Shown: positions 1-9,381 of the stretch, one piece after another
How the letters are laid out: every line of letters begins with the position of its first letter
Position numbering within the stretch: position 1 is the stretch's first letter
Assembly (NCBI RefSeq): GCF_019703835.1
Contig: NZ_AP023055.1
Location: forward strand, 1,054,001-1,118,000
Origin: Thaumasiovibrio subtropicus
Lineage (GTDB): Bacteria; Pseudomonadota; Gammaproteobacteria; Enterobacterales; Vibrionaceae
Length of the DNA stretch: 64,000 nt
Direction: 5' to 3'
Notes under the pieces: generated by a model
Told to the model about the DNA's origin: nothing
The model's database searches: none
Seen by the model: the letters and a program-made list of their open reading frames with translations, nothing else
Position numbers and translations under genes: made by a program

Positions 1-867
1 AAAGACCGCGAGCGTGGCGACAATGCTCCCCCATATTGGGATCTCTGGCATCGCACTCGCGCCGAGGTAGCTCGCCATAGTAAACATTGGTCCAGGTACC
101 AACTGCGCAGAGGCATAGCCTGAGATGAAAACATCACTGGTCACTAAACCATCGAGCATAGGTTCTAGCAAAGGTAAAACGACATGACCCCCGCCGAAAA
201 CAAAACTCCCTGCTTGATAAAAGAGATTGAAAAGGTGTATCGATGGACTCAATGCAGACGCTAGTGGCAAACAAAGTAAAAGCACGGCAAACATGATCAA
301 CAATAACCAGTTTGGTCGCCACTTCGTGAGTGATCTTTGTTCACTCGGTTTAGTGACCGCGTAACCTATTACAGCAACGAGGACAATCGGGGTGACTTGA
401 GCAAGTAATCCTGACGTGAGGCTTAGCCATGCAGCTGTTGCCAATAGGATGATCCAATGCGCCTTAGTACGGATGTTTTTCTTACCCATTCCCCAAACCG
501 CATCCAAGACCACCACAACCGCTAGCCATTTTGCCGCACCCATAAACACTGAAATGGCCATCGACTGTTCTAGACCTCGCGTCGACGCAACGGCAAACAC
601 GGTCAGTAAAAGAAACGAAGGGAAAGTAAATCCGATAAACGCAGACAACGCCCCCCAATAGCCACCTTTCTTATAACCAATAAACATCCCCAGCTGACTA
701 CTCGCAGGACCTGGCAAAAATTGGCACAAAGCGACAGCTTGTGTGAACGTGGCTTGATCTATCCAAGCGCGCTTCTCAACAAACTCCCTCTGAAAAAATC
801 CAATATGTGCCGCAGGACCACCAAAGCTGTACAGCCCCAACAAAAAAAACTGAATAAACACCGTCAT
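1..867 (-). CDS. chrA: Chromate transporter ChrA (3' end outside window)
   Basis: Inner-membrane protein of the CHR family, which exports chromate or related anions. The 289 visible codons are strongly hydrophobic. The N-terminus has the family signature SFGGPAAHIGFF at residues 14-25, followed near residue 50 by a PGPASSQLGMFIGY stretch, and a second GGGHVVLPLLEP block appears near residue 225, as expected of the two-halved long-chain form. ATG at 867 is chosen because AAAGGAG lies 8 nt upstream; an ATG slightly upstream hits a stop at once. It is transcribed away from a LysR-type gene across a 290-nt gap, so that regulator may control it (inference). The C-terminal part lies outside the window, so full length cannot be judged. 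Confidence 0.85.
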   Translation of the reverse strand, partial: MTVFIQFFLLGLYSFGGPAAHIGFFQREFVEKRAWIDQATFTQAVALCQFLPGPASSQLGMFIGYKKGGYWGALSAFIGFTFPSFLLLTVFAVASTRGLEQSMAISVFMGAAKWLAVVVVLDAVWGMGKKNIRTKAHWIILLATAAWLSLTSGLLAQVTPIVLVAVIGYAVTKPSEQRSLTKWRPNWLLLIMFAVLLLCLPLASALSPSIHLFNLFYQAGSFVFGGGHVVLPLLEPMLDGLVTSDVFISGYASAQLVPGPMFTMASYLGASAMPEIPIWGSIVATLAVF

Positions 868-1157
868 GGCATGACTCCTTTAAAACTGACCGTAGGATAC
901 GCTGCACTTAACTATGAATAAAATCGTTCATATCAATGAAGTTCATTAACTAGATTGATTCTAATAACGGCTTTAGAACAATACACTACTTGCAACCAAC
1001 CAAGCTGAACCAGGCCATTACCTGCGTTTCCATCTGAAAACAGTATAGGTAAGCAACTGATTAAAAAGGCACAAATAGATGTTAGTGATTGCTCACACAC
1101 CGCCGAGAGGATATACTAAAAACCCTGATATTTGTTTATTAATGAGCCGTTATCGAT

Positions 1158-2069
1158 ATGATGTTGGATAGCCTGCAGCAAATGGTGATACTCGCTACCC
1201 TCGCCCACGAGGAAAATTTCACCCGCACCGCAGAGAAGTTGGGAATTTCAAAATCCCATGTCAGTAAACAGATCAGTGCGCTCGAAGAACGGCTCGGTTG
1301 CCAACTCGTGCAACGCAGTACACGCACTGTCAACTTCACTGAAATTGGACTTCAAGTTGCTGAATACGGTGATAAGTTAATTGGTAATGTGGAAGAAGCA
1401 GAAGCGATTGTGGCGGGTTACAATAATGAGGTCAGTGGCGTATTTCGTCTTGCGGCTGGCTTATCACTTGGCACCCCTTTCCTCTCGTCGCTATTAGCCG
1501 AGTTTAAATCAGCGCACCCGCACCTAAAGATCGAATTGAGCCTCTTTGATCACAGCCCAAAGATCCTCGAAGAAGGATATGATTGCTGGCTTGCGGCCCA
1601 CGATCAAATCCCAGAAAGCATGGTAGCGAGAAAAATCTACGATTGTGAGTTCATGTTAGTTGCTAGCCCTGACTACATCCGTCAACACGGTGAATTGCTC
1701 ACCCCTGATGAACTTAAAAAGCACAACTGCATCACCTATAAAGCCGCTGATCGTAGTTTTGAAAGCTGGGCATTTAGCAAAGACAGTCACGTGGCAGAGG
1801 TAAAAGTCCGCGGTGATTTACGTATCGACAATGCGCCAGCCATTGTTGATGCAGCTAAAGCAGGCTTGGGAATCGCCTATGTGGCGACCTACCTTTTGCG
1901 AGAAGAAGTATTGAGAGGAGAACTGATCCAACTTTTACCGAGTTGGACACCAACATTGCAATTACCCGTGTATGCCGTTTTTCCGCGACGTAAACACCTA
2001 GCACCGAAAGTCAGGAAGTTTATTGATTTCGCGATTGATAAAATGGGTCGTTCCAAGCTCAGTATTTGA
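1158..2069 (+). CDS. LysR-family transcriptional regulator
   Basis: A 303-residue LysR-type regulator of normal family length. Residues 1-60 form the winged helix-turn-helix (TAEKLGISKSHVSKQISALE, then LVQRSTRTVNFTEIG). The rest is a periplasmic-binding-protein-like effector domain with the usual region near VRGDLRIDNAPAIVDAAKAG. The closest relatives by motif are the single-gene LysR regulators found beside transporters. It is divergent from chrA, so it probably binds the shared intergenic region, but the effector cannot be told from sequence. It ends at a bidirectional terminator shared with the convergent acyltransferase gene. Confidence 0.85.
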   Translation: MMLDSLQQMVILATLAHEENFTRTAEKLGISKSHVSKQISALEERLGCQLVQRSTRTVNFTEIGLQVAEYGDKLIGNVEEAEAIVAGYNNEVSGVFRLAAGLSLGTPFLSSLLAEFKSAHPHLKIELSLFDHSPKILEEGYDCWLAAHDQIPESMVARKIYDCEFMLVASPDYIRQHGELLTPDELKKHNCITYKAADRSFESWAFSKDSHVAEVKVRGDLRIDNAPAIVDAAKAGLGIAYVATYLLREEVLRGELIQLLPSWTPTLQLPVYAVFPRRKHLAPKVRKFIDFAIDKMGRSKLSI

Positions 2070-2074
2070 TCAAC

Positions 2075-2107
2075 AAAAAAGGCCATCGATATATCGATGG
2101 CCTTTTT
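2075..2107. terminator. Bidirectional rho-independent terminator
   Basis: A perfect 10-bp stem (GGCCATCGAT and ATCGATGGCC) with a 2-nt AT centre lies at 2081-2102. It has an A run on the left and a T run on the right, so it works for both the LysR gene and the convergent acyltransferase gene. Confidence 0.9.
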
Positions 2108-2120
2108 GTATAGCAATCAT

Positions 2121-3245
2121 TTAATCTATTTGCGCGGTTTCAAAGGCCTGCTTTTTTACAGGCATCGCATACATACTCTTGATCACCGTCGCGACAGCCT
2201 CATCGATATCGGCTACCTTAATACTAAAGCGCTCTTGCTCTACTTGAGTCACGCTATCGTGTTTACACTCAGCCGCAATGTAGTTTATTGGAAATAATTT
2301 ATAATTTTCATAAACTTGGCGGTCAATTTCTTCTGCTAGTGCTTCAGGTGTCTCAAACTCATTTGTTACAACGTCACCAAATGAAACATGAATTCGACGC
2401 TTTTCTCCAACGATACCTTTGATGATACTGTCGATGTCTTCAAACTCAGACTTCTGGTAATGACCATTCTGCTCTTTCTCTACTAGCTCGTTAGCTTTAG
2501 CCAGATCACAAGGATCGTTTTCATAGCTGATGCTCACAGGAACGATATTCAGTGAGCGCATGTATTCACTAAAACCCATTTTTGCTTTGCGCCCTTCCAG
2601 TGAAAACATTTTCAGAATCGCGGGATCCGTACGATCATCACCATCTTTGGCTCGTCCCTCTTTTTGCGCAATCCAGATTGACTCATTTTCTTCTTGCAAC
2701 GAGTGTCTGATATAGCCAGACAGTTGGCCCAGTGCTTTCATTAACTCACGCGGTGCTTTGATTGAACGCTTTACAATAAAACTCTTGTTTAAACGCATCA
2801 ACTCAGTTGCGCAAGGTTTCTTCAGTAAGTTATCACCGATCGCAATGCGCACTGTTTTATGGTTTGCATGATATAGACACCAGTTTACTACCGCAGGATC
2901 CATCGCGATGTCACGATGGTTTGAGACAAACAGATAGCTTTGATTTGGATCGAGTTTATCTAATCCGCTACAGGTCACACCATCACTGGATCCATCGAGT
3001 GCTTGTTCCATATAAGAGGCAATATGATTCTGAACATCATCAACAGTTTTAATGCTAGACCAACGGCGCGTGAGCACCATCTTCAAGACGGGTTTCAGTA
3101 ATGTTGCCAAAAATGTCGGCAATTTCGCGTAACGATAATGAATAATCGCGTTAATGAACTCATCATCTTGGATAAGACGTTGCAAAGCGCCCTGCACTTC
3201 ACTGTCGTTGTAAGGACGAATGTCCTGAAAAATATCGTTTTCCAC
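2121..3245 (-). CDS. Glycerophospholipid acyltransferase-like protein
   Basis: A 374-residue protein of the PlsC-type acyltransferase superfamily (lysophospholipid or glycerol-phosphate acylation at the inner membrane). The active-site block is SNHRDIAMDPA near residue 110. The H-to-D spacing here is five residues where PlsB/PlsC usually has four, but an NHRDI form is familiar from a group of unassigned bacterial acyltransferases. A second block, FIVKRSIKAPRE, precedes a GRAKDGDDRT segment that fits the substrate-binding motif. No clear transmembrane helix is visible. The start is GTG at 3245 with a weak GAAG upstream. Substrate unknown. Confidence 0.65.
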   Translation of the reverse strand: MENDIFQDIRPYNDSEVQGALQRLIQDDEFINAIIHYRYAKLPTFLATLLKPVLKMVLTRRWSSIKTVDDVQNHIASYMEQALDGSSDGVTCSGLDKLDPNQSYLFVSNHRDIAMDPAVVNWCLYHANHKTVRIAIGDNLLKKPCATELMRLNKSFIVKRSIKAPRELMKALGQLSGYIRHSLQEENESIWIAQKEGRAKDGDDRTDPAILKMFSLEGRKAKMGFSEYMRSLNIVPVSISYENDPCDLAKANELVEKEQNGHYQKSEFEDIDSIIKGIVGEKRRIHVSFGDVVTNEFETPEALAEEIDRQVYENYKLFPINYIAAECKHDSVTQVEQERFSIKVADIDEAVATVIKSMYAMPVKKQAFETAQID

Positions 3246-3584
3246 TTTAATTCTTCAAACTACTTAGATGGCGCTATTTTACGCAGTAAGCCAAGATGAT
3301 TCAGTATTCATTTCACCCAATCTGATTGGTTGGAGGTCATACCAGATAATTAAAATGCACTCTGTTTCTCATCTTAGATACCACAATGACCTGACAAGGA
3401 CACTGAGGGAAATACGACGGTTATCGCATGCCATCTCTTAGGGTTAGACATGACGGTAAACTCAAGCAAATCGGGTTCCAATTGCGCAGGAAGTCAGCAG
3501 ATTTATTTGACCGTTTGCAAATAAACGCACAAACTAGCCATTCTGTCACTTTGGCTAAAATCAGACGAATAAGACACCGACACT
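3246..3584. other. Intergenic gap, nothing coding recognised
   Basis: 339 nt between divergent genes. It must hold the promoters of the acyltransferase gene (minus strand) and the cupin-type regulator (plus strand). I see no strong hairpin, repeat or small ORF with a good ribosome-binding site. Confidence 0.4.
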
Positions 3585-4208
3585 ATGCAACATACTATAG
3601 AACATCATTTCAACACTTCGAATCATCTGATCGTCACCGGCAGAAAAAAAGCACAATACAATCATCTCGTCGCTCCAGTCACTGGTGCTATTCTGGTTCG
3701 CCTTGGCAAATTGACTCATTACGTCGCGGCGGGCCAGCATTTCTGGATTAACCAAGACTGCTTACAAAGCTTACTTATTCTTCCTCATACAGAATGGCAA
3801 GCGATTCAAATATCGGTGAGGTCTCAGCACAGTTTTAGTCCGCAAGCGGGATTAATGCATCACCCACTGCTGACTCCGATACTGGACGAATTGCGCAACC
3901 AACCGAGTGAAGAACTATCGCGTCACCTCCTCAACACTCTCCATCAACTTCTGAGTGAACTGCGCGTCGCTACGCAGACCAAACACTCAATGACACTCGA
4001 TAATAGCAAAGTGTTACACGGTCACAAAAAGGTTTTCGATGCATTGGCACCTAATGATATCGAGCTGGTTTCACAATGTTTACATCTAGCTGAAGCGGTA
4101 AAAATGAAGCGTTCGGGTAAGAAAATGGAAGTGATCGCAGAGCAGTTAGGGCTTGATATACAACAGCTTATCAATCGTTCACAATTATTGCTCGGCGAAG
4201 ACTGGTAG
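3585..4208 (+). CDS. AraC-type cupin-domain regulator-like protein
   Basis: A 207-residue protein whose N-terminal half (through about residue 75) reads like the cupin sensor domain of AraC regulators (VTGRKKAQYNHL, GAILVRLGKLTHYVAAGQHFWI). The C-terminal part has a short helix-turn-helix-like stretch (MEVIAEQLGLDIQQLINRS) but not the full two-HTH AraC domain, so the protein is shorter than the usual 270-300 residues. It may be a truncated or minimal regulator. No target can be inferred from its neighbours. Confidence 0.5.
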   Translation: MQHTIEHHFNTSNHLIVTGRKKAQYNHLVAPVTGAILVRLGKLTHYVAAGQHFWINQDCLQSLLILPHTEWQAIQISVRSQHSFSPQAGLMHHPLLTPILDELRNQPSEELSRHLLNTLHQLLSELRVATQTKHSMTLDNSKVLHGHKKVFDALAPNDIELVSQCLHLAEAVKMKRSGKKMEVIAEQLGLDIQQLINRSQLLLGEDW

Positions 4209-4245
4209 TTTTGGTTATCGCCTTCGATCGAAGGCGAGTAATTTA

Positions 4246-4692
4246 TCAGTGGAGAGGCAACTGCATTTGAATCATAACATTGCCTTCCTCTTCTTGTTGC
4301 CAGCGATAGTCAATACGAAATCTTGGCCGCCCTTTCTGTTGTGGACCGAGTCCTAAACTCATCGTAATACCATGCTGTCGGATCCAATTTTTGATCTCAT
4401 CCGAGCTAAACTGCTCGATATCATGGGCGTCTTCCGGAAGATACAGGCTAAACCCATAGTGAGTACCGTCATCAAGTGTGCTGGCATAAAATGGACTCTC
4501 TGTTATCCAACTGTCCCAAAAACCCACTTGGTCGGCAACAAAACCGCTATATTCACCGGTGTAATCGAAAACACACGCTTCTTCATCCGTGTGAAATGGT
4601 GCTTGGTTACATAACGAAGGTGAGGCCCATGCGTGGAAAGTTAAACACGTGATCGAAACGCAACCAATCACAAAACGAAGCATTGAATTCAT
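4246..4692 (-). CDS. Exported hypothetical protein
   Basis: 148 residues with a clear signal peptide (hydrophobic core RFVIGCVSITCLTFHAWA, likely cleavage after AWA). The mature part has two cysteines (LCNQ and ACVF) that could form a disulfide. I do not recognise the family. It is convergent with the cupin-type gene and transcribed in the same direction as the NadD-like gene upstream, with a gap of about 87 nt. Initiation at Met3 is possible. Confidence 0.55.
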   Translation of the reverse strand: MNSMLRFVIGCVSITCLTFHAWASPSLCNQAPFHTDEEACVFDYTGEYSGFVADQVGFWDSWITESPFYASTLDDGTHYGFSLYLPEDAHDIEQFSSDEIKNWIRQHGITMSLGLGPQQKGRPRFRIDYRWQQEEEGNVMIQMQLPLH

Positions 4693-4779
4693 TAAATCGC
4701 GACACCTTTACTTCAGCAACAAAATCACACTTTCAGTTTCTTCTTCCTTGAAACCGATAAGCCGTGTTGATCGCTAGAC

Positions 4780-5310
4780 TCATTTCCATATTTCACTCAG
4801 TTCATCTCGAACGGCCTCTAAGCAATGTTCAACTCCTGGTGTCAACCAATGAGAAACATTATTGCCTTCAAGTACCGCGTTACGAACATACGTACTGCGA
4901 ATGTCGACAGTCTGCGGGCATGCTAACACACTCCACTTAGCCAAGATATCATCACTACGATGAAACTTACTGAAGTTGAGAAAATTATCTGGTCCCACCA
5001 CAAATGTAAACTCATGATCGTCAAATTTCGCCGAAAATGCGGACAACACCGCGTAAGTTGTCACTGCCTCCCCGCCTTTAGCAAAGTTTTGCTCATCCGT
5101 TCGCAAAACAAGGTTAGAAAGACCACTGTCTTCAATAAATACGCGAACCCATTCACAACGCAATTCAAAGGGTGCCATACTTTTCCCCCAAGCATGCGCA
5201 AAACTCGGCATCATCCATACCTCATCAAAATGCGTTAATCGAGAAACGACAGACAAATGGCCTTTCGTCGGTGGGTTGAATGCACTACCAAAAATCGCAA
5301 TTTTCTTCAC
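4780..5310 (-). CDS. Nicotinate/nicotinamide-nucleotide adenylyltransferase-like protein
   Basis: A 176-residue nucleotidyltransferase of the NadD/NadM HIGH-motif superfamily. The nucleotide-binding signature is GSAFNPPTKGHL at residues 8-19 and the C-terminal ISSTxxR-like motif is RSTYVRNAV, so it should transfer AMP from ATP to (de)amido-NMN. It is divergent from nadE, which completes NAD synthesis, so the two genes fit one pathway. It is shorter and more divergent than the canonical chromosomal nadD (about 210 residues) and may be a second, salvage-type enzyme (inference). The start is GTG at 5310 with GGAG 10 nt upstream. Confidence 0.75.
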   Translation of the reverse strand: MKKIAIFGSAFNPPTKGHLSVVSRLTHFDEVWMMPSFAHAWGKSMAPFELRCEWVRVFIEDSGLSNLVLRTDEQNFAKGGEAVTTYAVLSAFSAKFDDHEFTFVVGPDNFLNFSKFHRSDDILAKWSVLACPQTVDIRSTYVRNAVLEGNNVSHWLTPGVEHCLEAVRDELSEIWK

Positions 5311-5434
5311 AGTCAGTTAACTCCATCAATTTGCCGATAATTTTACGTTTTTTTTAGTACGATTCACATTGATCATCATCGCTGGTTACGCCATGATCGT
5401 AAAAAATCTCAATGTTTACTAGGAATCAACTGAC

Positions 5435-6277
5435 ATGGAAAAACTCATCCTCGAAGAGATGCGCGTTCTCCCCACGATTGACCCAGCTTACGAAGTATCT
5501 CGCCGTGTCAATTTCATCAAGCAGATGCTTACCAATGCACACTGCCGCACATTGGTACTCGGCATCAGTGGCGGTGTTGACTCCACCACTTGCGGACGTT
5601 TAGCGCAGATTGCGGTAAATGAACTTAATCAATCACAACAAGAAATCCAGTATCAGTTTATTGCTGTTCGTCTACCTTATGGTGTGCAAAAAGATGAAGA
5701 CGAAGCACAACTTGCGCTTCAGTTTATTCAACCAAGTCATGCTATTAGTATCAACATCCAATCTGGTGTTGATGGTATTCATACTGCAACGCTTGATGCT
5801 CTAAAGACAGTGGAAGATAAGGCCACTGACAAAGCTGCCATTGATTTTGTCAAAGGTAATGTCAAAGCCCGCGCTAGAATGGTCGCACAATATGAAGTTG
5901 CTGGCATGACAGGCGGATTGGTTATTGGTACTGATCACAGCGCTGAGAACATCACCGGTTTCTACACAAAATACGGCGACGGTGCATGTGACTTAGCGCC
6001 TTTATTTGGTCTAAATAAACGCCAAGTACGCCAATTAGCAGACTACCTCGGTGCGCCAGAACAACTGGTGAAAAAGGTCCCCACTGCTGATCTAGAAGAA
6101 CTGGATCCTCAAAAAGCCGATGAAGCGGCACTCAACCTTACCTATGACCAAATAGATGATTTCCTTGAAGGAAAAGAGGTTGATCAAAGTGTCACTGATC
6201 GTTTAGTGCATATCTACACAGTGACTCAACATAAGCGCCAACCTATTCCGACCGTCTACGATTTAGACAATGAGTAA
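5435..6277 (+). CDS. nadE: NH3-dependent NAD(+) synthetase
   Basis: A 280-residue single-domain NAD synthetase of the ammonia-dependent type, length as in E. coli. The PP-loop is GISGGVDSTTCGRL at residues 44-57. The later blocks AQYEVAGMTGGLVIGTDH and KYGDGACDLAPLFGL bind deamido-NAD and ATP. There is no glutaminase domain. It amidates deamido-NAD in the cytoplasm. It is divergent from a NadD-like gene, and TAGGA lies upstream of the ATG. A strong terminator follows. Confidence 0.95.
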   Translation: MEKLILEEMRVLPTIDPAYEVSRRVNFIKQMLTNAHCRTLVLGISGGVDSTTCGRLAQIAVNELNQSQQEIQYQFIAVRLPYGVQKDEDEAQLALQFIQPSHAISINIQSGVDGIHTATLDALKTVEDKATDKAAIDFVKGNVKARARMVAQYEVAGMTGGLVIGTDHSAENITGFYTKYGDGACDLAPLFGLNKRQVRQLADYLGAPEQLVKKVPTADLEELDPQKADEAALNLTYDQIDDFLEGKEVDQSVTDRLVHIYTVTQHKRQPIPTVYDLDNE

Positions 6278-6293
6278 AATTTCACTCAAGAAC

Positions 6294-6326
6294 AAAAAAG
6301 CTTGGTCAAATGACCAAGCTTTTTTA
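6294..6326 (+). terminator. Terminator after nadE
   Basis: A perfect 10-bp stem (AGCTTGGTCA and TGACCAAGCT) with a 2-nt AA centre lies at 6299-6320. It has flanking A and T runs, 17 nt after the nadE stop. Confidence 0.9.
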
Positions 6327-6365
6327 TCGCCTACTCTATCGGAACAATCGCAACAGTAACACAGT

Positions 6366-6881
6366 CTAGGCGTAACCTTTAGGTTCGATCAGGTTGTCCA
6401 GTTCCCACCAAATCGCCTCACATAGACCCTTTCTGTAACACGCATTTCTAAACGCACCATGCTCTTCACGATAACGAGTTAAGTGCTTGGTCGAAAACAT
6501 TTTACTCGCTCGCACATTCGCTAATCGATCACACGCTTTTACAATCAAAGCGAGTCGAGCTGACTCTTCAAAGACGGTGAGGTTTCGTAAGCGGGAGTTC
6601 GCTTCCTCTTTACGGACACTTCGTGTTATCTCAGAGGAATCGGTGAGGTACATCACCGCATCGGCAATCGTAAAACCAAACTCTGCGGCAATTTCGTCGA
6701 CAGAGGTTTCGGTGTCTTCAAGCAAATCATGAAGCTGTGCGACGATCATCGCGTCGGAACCAAATGGCTGAGCAAGATCCGCGACACTGTCGAGATGATA
6801 ACTGTAAGGTCGATCACCATAACGCTGACCGAGATGACGGGAACGAGCTAATGTTCTGGCTCTAAGGTAACGATTGTTCAT
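6366..6881 (-). CDS. HD-domain phosphohydrolase (SpoT/MESH1-like)
   Basis: A 171-residue single-domain HD hydrolase. Metal-binding motifs are YHLDSVADL near residue 27 and LHDLLEDT near residue 47, followed by a VKACDRLANV block, which is the pattern of the (p)ppGpp hydrolase domain and its small stand-alone relatives. Its substrate could be (p)ppGpp or another nucleotide; the sequence does not decide. The ATG at 6881 is preferred over an upstream in-frame start because GGAAGG lies 8 nt before it. Confidence 0.75.
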   Translation of the reverse strand: MNNRYLRARTLARSRHLGQRYGDRPYSYHLDSVADLAQPFGSDAMIVAQLHDLLEDTETSVDEIAAEFGFTIADAVMYLTDSSEITRSVRKEEANSRLRNLTVFEESARLALIVKACDRLANVRASKMFSTKHLTRYREEHGAFRNACYRKGLCEAIWWELDNLIEPKGYA

Positions 6882-6923
6882 TTTAACGGCCTTCCATGCA
6901 CACTCAAACAGACAAAGCAACCT

Positions 6924-6955
6924 AAAGAAAACCCCAAGGCTCACACCTCAGGGTT
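6924..6955 (-). terminator. Terminator after the yoaH-like gene
   Basis: On the minus strand AACCCTGAGG pairs with CCTTGGGGTT (two G-T pairs) around a 6-nt loop, followed by TTCTTT. It lies just downstream of the UPF0181 gene. Confidence 0.6.
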
Positions 6956-6963
6956 CGCAATAC

Positions 6964-7107
6964 TTATTCAGTATCTTTCTTTTGTTGACGAATTTCGTTC
7001 GCAACTTTCATGATAGCTTCACCACTGCTCATACCTTGCGCCATTAAGGCATGGATACGTTCAGCCGCTTCTTGTTGCTCTTCATGCGTCAAACTTGGAT
7101 CAGACAT
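6964..7107 (-). CDS. yoaH: YoaH-family (UPF0181) small protein
   Basis: 47 residues. The central block PSLTHEEQQEAAERI then LMAQGMSSGEAI is the hallmark of UPF0181 proteins such as E. coli YoaH (59 residues), whose function is unknown. The reading frame continues upstream, but ATG at 7107 has a GGGGG-rich ribosome-binding site and matches the family start. Cytoplasmic and monocistronic. Confidence 0.85.
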   Translation of the reverse strand: MSDPSLTHEEQQEAAERIHALMAQGMSSGEAIMKVANEIRQQKKDTE

Positions 7108-7271
7108 ACTACCCCCAATATCAATGGGGACTAGTTTATGTCGAAAGCTTCTGAGACTCAAGCGACTTACTCTATGAGGTTTCAGATTTTTGACAAACCA
7201 TCAAGTTTTTGAAATTAAAGTAATTTCTAACATCTCATTGATAAAACTATCACGCTGACCCAATAAAGTGA

Positions 7272-8405
7272 CTAAAACATCAGTGCTAATTGCATCGAAC
7301 CACCATATTTCCCTTTACCACCGTAGGACGCACCTAAGTCAAAATTAACGATTCCAAATGGCGATAATCCAAGTCCGGCAGTAAACACGGTATCAATATT
7401 GCCTTGCAAATCATGTTTTACACCCGCTCGCACTTGCGCCTGACGAAATGCATCAAACTCCATACCAACACTCGCGAACTGCGTTTCTGCTTCAAAAAGA
7501 TCACTCGCAAAACGCTTTGACTTCATAAGATCAACATCAACACCCAAGGTATAAAACTTAGAGACAAAACCAAAACCCGTCGTCAAACGAGGTTCAATTT
7601 TGTAAGTGAATTTGCGGCCATTCAGCTCTGTGAACGCGGGGTTTGTTGCAGCAGTTTCATAGTCATTCGGAATTAAGTTCTTTATCGCAAATCCCATTCG
7701 ATAAGGTCCTTCAACATAGGCAACACCGAAGTCTACATTGAAGGTTGTCTCTTCGGTTTCGTACTGCGGGTCATCAAAATCTTGAGGATCAAAATCATCG
7801 AGGCTGTCGGTAAAGTTATAAGTCGTTACGCGCTGAAACTTAGGTGCAAAACCCACTAAATAAGAGCGTCCACCAATCGATACAGGTTTCGCCATTGCCA
7901 TGCCAACATCCATAACGTTAACGGCTAATATGGTGGCAGAAGAGCGCACATTAGTTGGGTCAAATCCAGCTAAGTCCGCAGAAGAGACATTCGGAATACC
8001 AATGACATCGGTATAATTGTGAATAAAAAAGTTGGTCGGGATAATGGTCTTCGGCATTGCGACTGCGACACCAATATTGACTTTGGCATTCAGTGTCTTG
8101 CCATCTACTTCTCTAAGAACAGCAACAGCTGCAGTATTATCCGCTGCATCTACGGCATCAGAGAAATCATCGACATCATCGAGAAACTGATCACTGTCAG
8201 ACACTTGGAGTGTAATGGCAGGCACCAAAATACCCACATCATCACGACGAGACACCACACTGACCAAAGCCGGGTTATAAAATGGTGCACTCAAATAATC
8301 TGCTGTCGCCACTCCCGCTTCCGCCATACCAAAAGTTCGAGAATCGGTTGCTGCTGCTGAGGCAGCGAACAACCCACATCCCAATACCATCAACTGAGTC
8401 TTCAT
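7272..8405 (-). CDS. TraF-like outer-membrane protein (TraF_2 family)
   Basis: About 377 residues with a signal peptide (MVLGCGLFAASAAA) and long alternating beta-strand stretches ending in aromatic residues (GGSMQLALMF). It resembles the chromosomal Vibrio proteins usually labelled conjugal transfer TraF, which despite the name are FadL-like barrel proteins and not conjugation factors. ATG at 8405 has GGTGGTGA 6 nt upstream. It is the last gene of the vxrAB run, so it is probably a member of that envelope-stress operon. Confidence 0.7.
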   Translation of the reverse strand: MKTQLMVLGCGLFAASAAATDSRTFGMAEAGVATADYLSAPFYNPALVSVVSRRDDVGILVPAITLQVSDSDQFLDDVDDFSDAVDAADNTAAVAVLREVDGKTLNAKVNIGVAVAMPKTIIPTNFFIHNYTDVIGIPNVSSADLAGFDPTNVRSSATILAVNVMDVGMAMAKPVSIGGRSYLVGFAPKFQRVTTYNFTDSLDDFDPQDFDDPQYETEETTFNVDFGVAYVEGPYRMGFAIKNLIPNDYETAATNPAFTELNGRKFTYKIEPRLTTGFGFVSKFYTLGVDVDLMKSKRFASDLFEAETQFASVGMEFDAFRQAQVRAGVKHDLQGNIDTVFTAGLGLSPFGIVNFDLGASYGGKGKYGGSMQLALMF

Positions 8406-8492
8406 TAGAATCACCACCACATTAATTATGTTATTCAGACATAATATAGATGCAATGATTACAATATGATAACAACATCAACACATTAGGTG

Positions 8493-9374
8493 TCAAAATG
8501 CTAGATTGGTCACTTCTATGATGGTTGCAGGCGGGTGAACTTCAGTGGGTTTAATCAAACGTTGCACCTCTTGGACTTTCACATCACCTTGCCAGCGCGA
8601 GTCGACAAGGCCAACACTCAACCAATACTGACCGGGCTTGAGTTTTGTATCATCTGGGTCGAAAATCCGCGGTAATTTGCCTTGATCTTTTTGTTCCCAG
8701 ACGACCTGCTGATAAAGGCGATCGATCGGGAAAACGGCTTGCTCTAACATGGGGGCGGGACAGGCTTTTAAAGGGAGCTTATTGTTTTCAATTCGCCATT
8801 GATAAGTATCAACCCAACTAATCCGCTGAACTTTAGGGGCTTCACCTAAAATCAGCCACTGAGACCATTCACCTTTATTGGCACTATTCACTGCTAGCCG
8901 ATAGAGACCTCGAGGCAAAGTTTCAGACAAATGATGAAAACTAATCTTAAACTTACCACTGCGAGAGACTGCCGTCCGGCCACTCACGATAACCTCATCT
9001 GGCCATCGTTGAAGCTCAATCGCAAGTGAATTAACCGATGCAGCCCCCTGAACAGTGACACTGTAATTTAATTGGTTAACATGCTGCACGGCTTCGCGCT
9101 GCACCGCCAGCTCAGATAACCATTCAGGTAACGTGTGCGCCGTTAAGACTCGGCCACAGTCTAAGCCAATTGAGGCACTCAACAACTCGGTTAAGTTATC
9201 GGCCACCAGCGTTTCCGGCTGTTGTTGCCAGATTTGTACCATTTGCTCAAAGCTCGTCGACACTTCACCTTGTAAAAGCAACTGATGCGCGCGCGTCAAC
9301 GGGTCTTTGCCAGCAAACCACTCGGCATGAACGGGTATAGCGACAACGGCCGCCGCGAGTAAGTAGCCTTTCAT
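8493..9374 (-). CDS. DUF2861-family exported protein
   Basis: 293 residues with a short signal peptide (YLLAAAVVAIPVHA). The mature part is rich in tryptophan and glutamine and ends PPATIIEVTNLAF. I recognise it as the Vibrio DUF2861 family found downstream of the VxrAB two-component system. It starts only 7 nt after vxrB, so it is almost certainly co-transcribed. Probably periplasmic or envelope-associated; molecular role unknown. Confidence 0.7.
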   Translation of the reverse strand: MKGYLLAAAVVAIPVHAEWFAGKDPLTRAHQLLLQGEVSTSFEQMVQIWQQQPETLVADNLTELLSASIGLDCGRVLTAHTLPEWLSELAVQREAVQHVNQLNYSVTVQGAASVNSLAIELQRWPDEVIVSGRTAVSRSGKFKISFHHLSETLPRGLYRLAVNSANKGEWSQWLILGEAPKVQRISWVDTYQWRIENNKLPLKACPAPMLEQAVFPIDRLYQQVVWEQKDQGKLPRIFDPDDTKLKPGQYWLSVGLVDSRWQGDVKVQEVQRLIKPTEVHPPATIIEVTNLAF

Positions 9375-9381
9375 CAGAAAA

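Noticed and set aside
2121..3245. Assignment of the acyltransferase gene as plsB
   Set aside because: Far shorter than PlsB (about 800 residues) and with a different motif spacing.
7272..8405. TraF label suggesting conjugation genes
   Set aside because: No other transfer genes nearby, and the protein reads as an outer-membrane barrel linked to the vxr operon.
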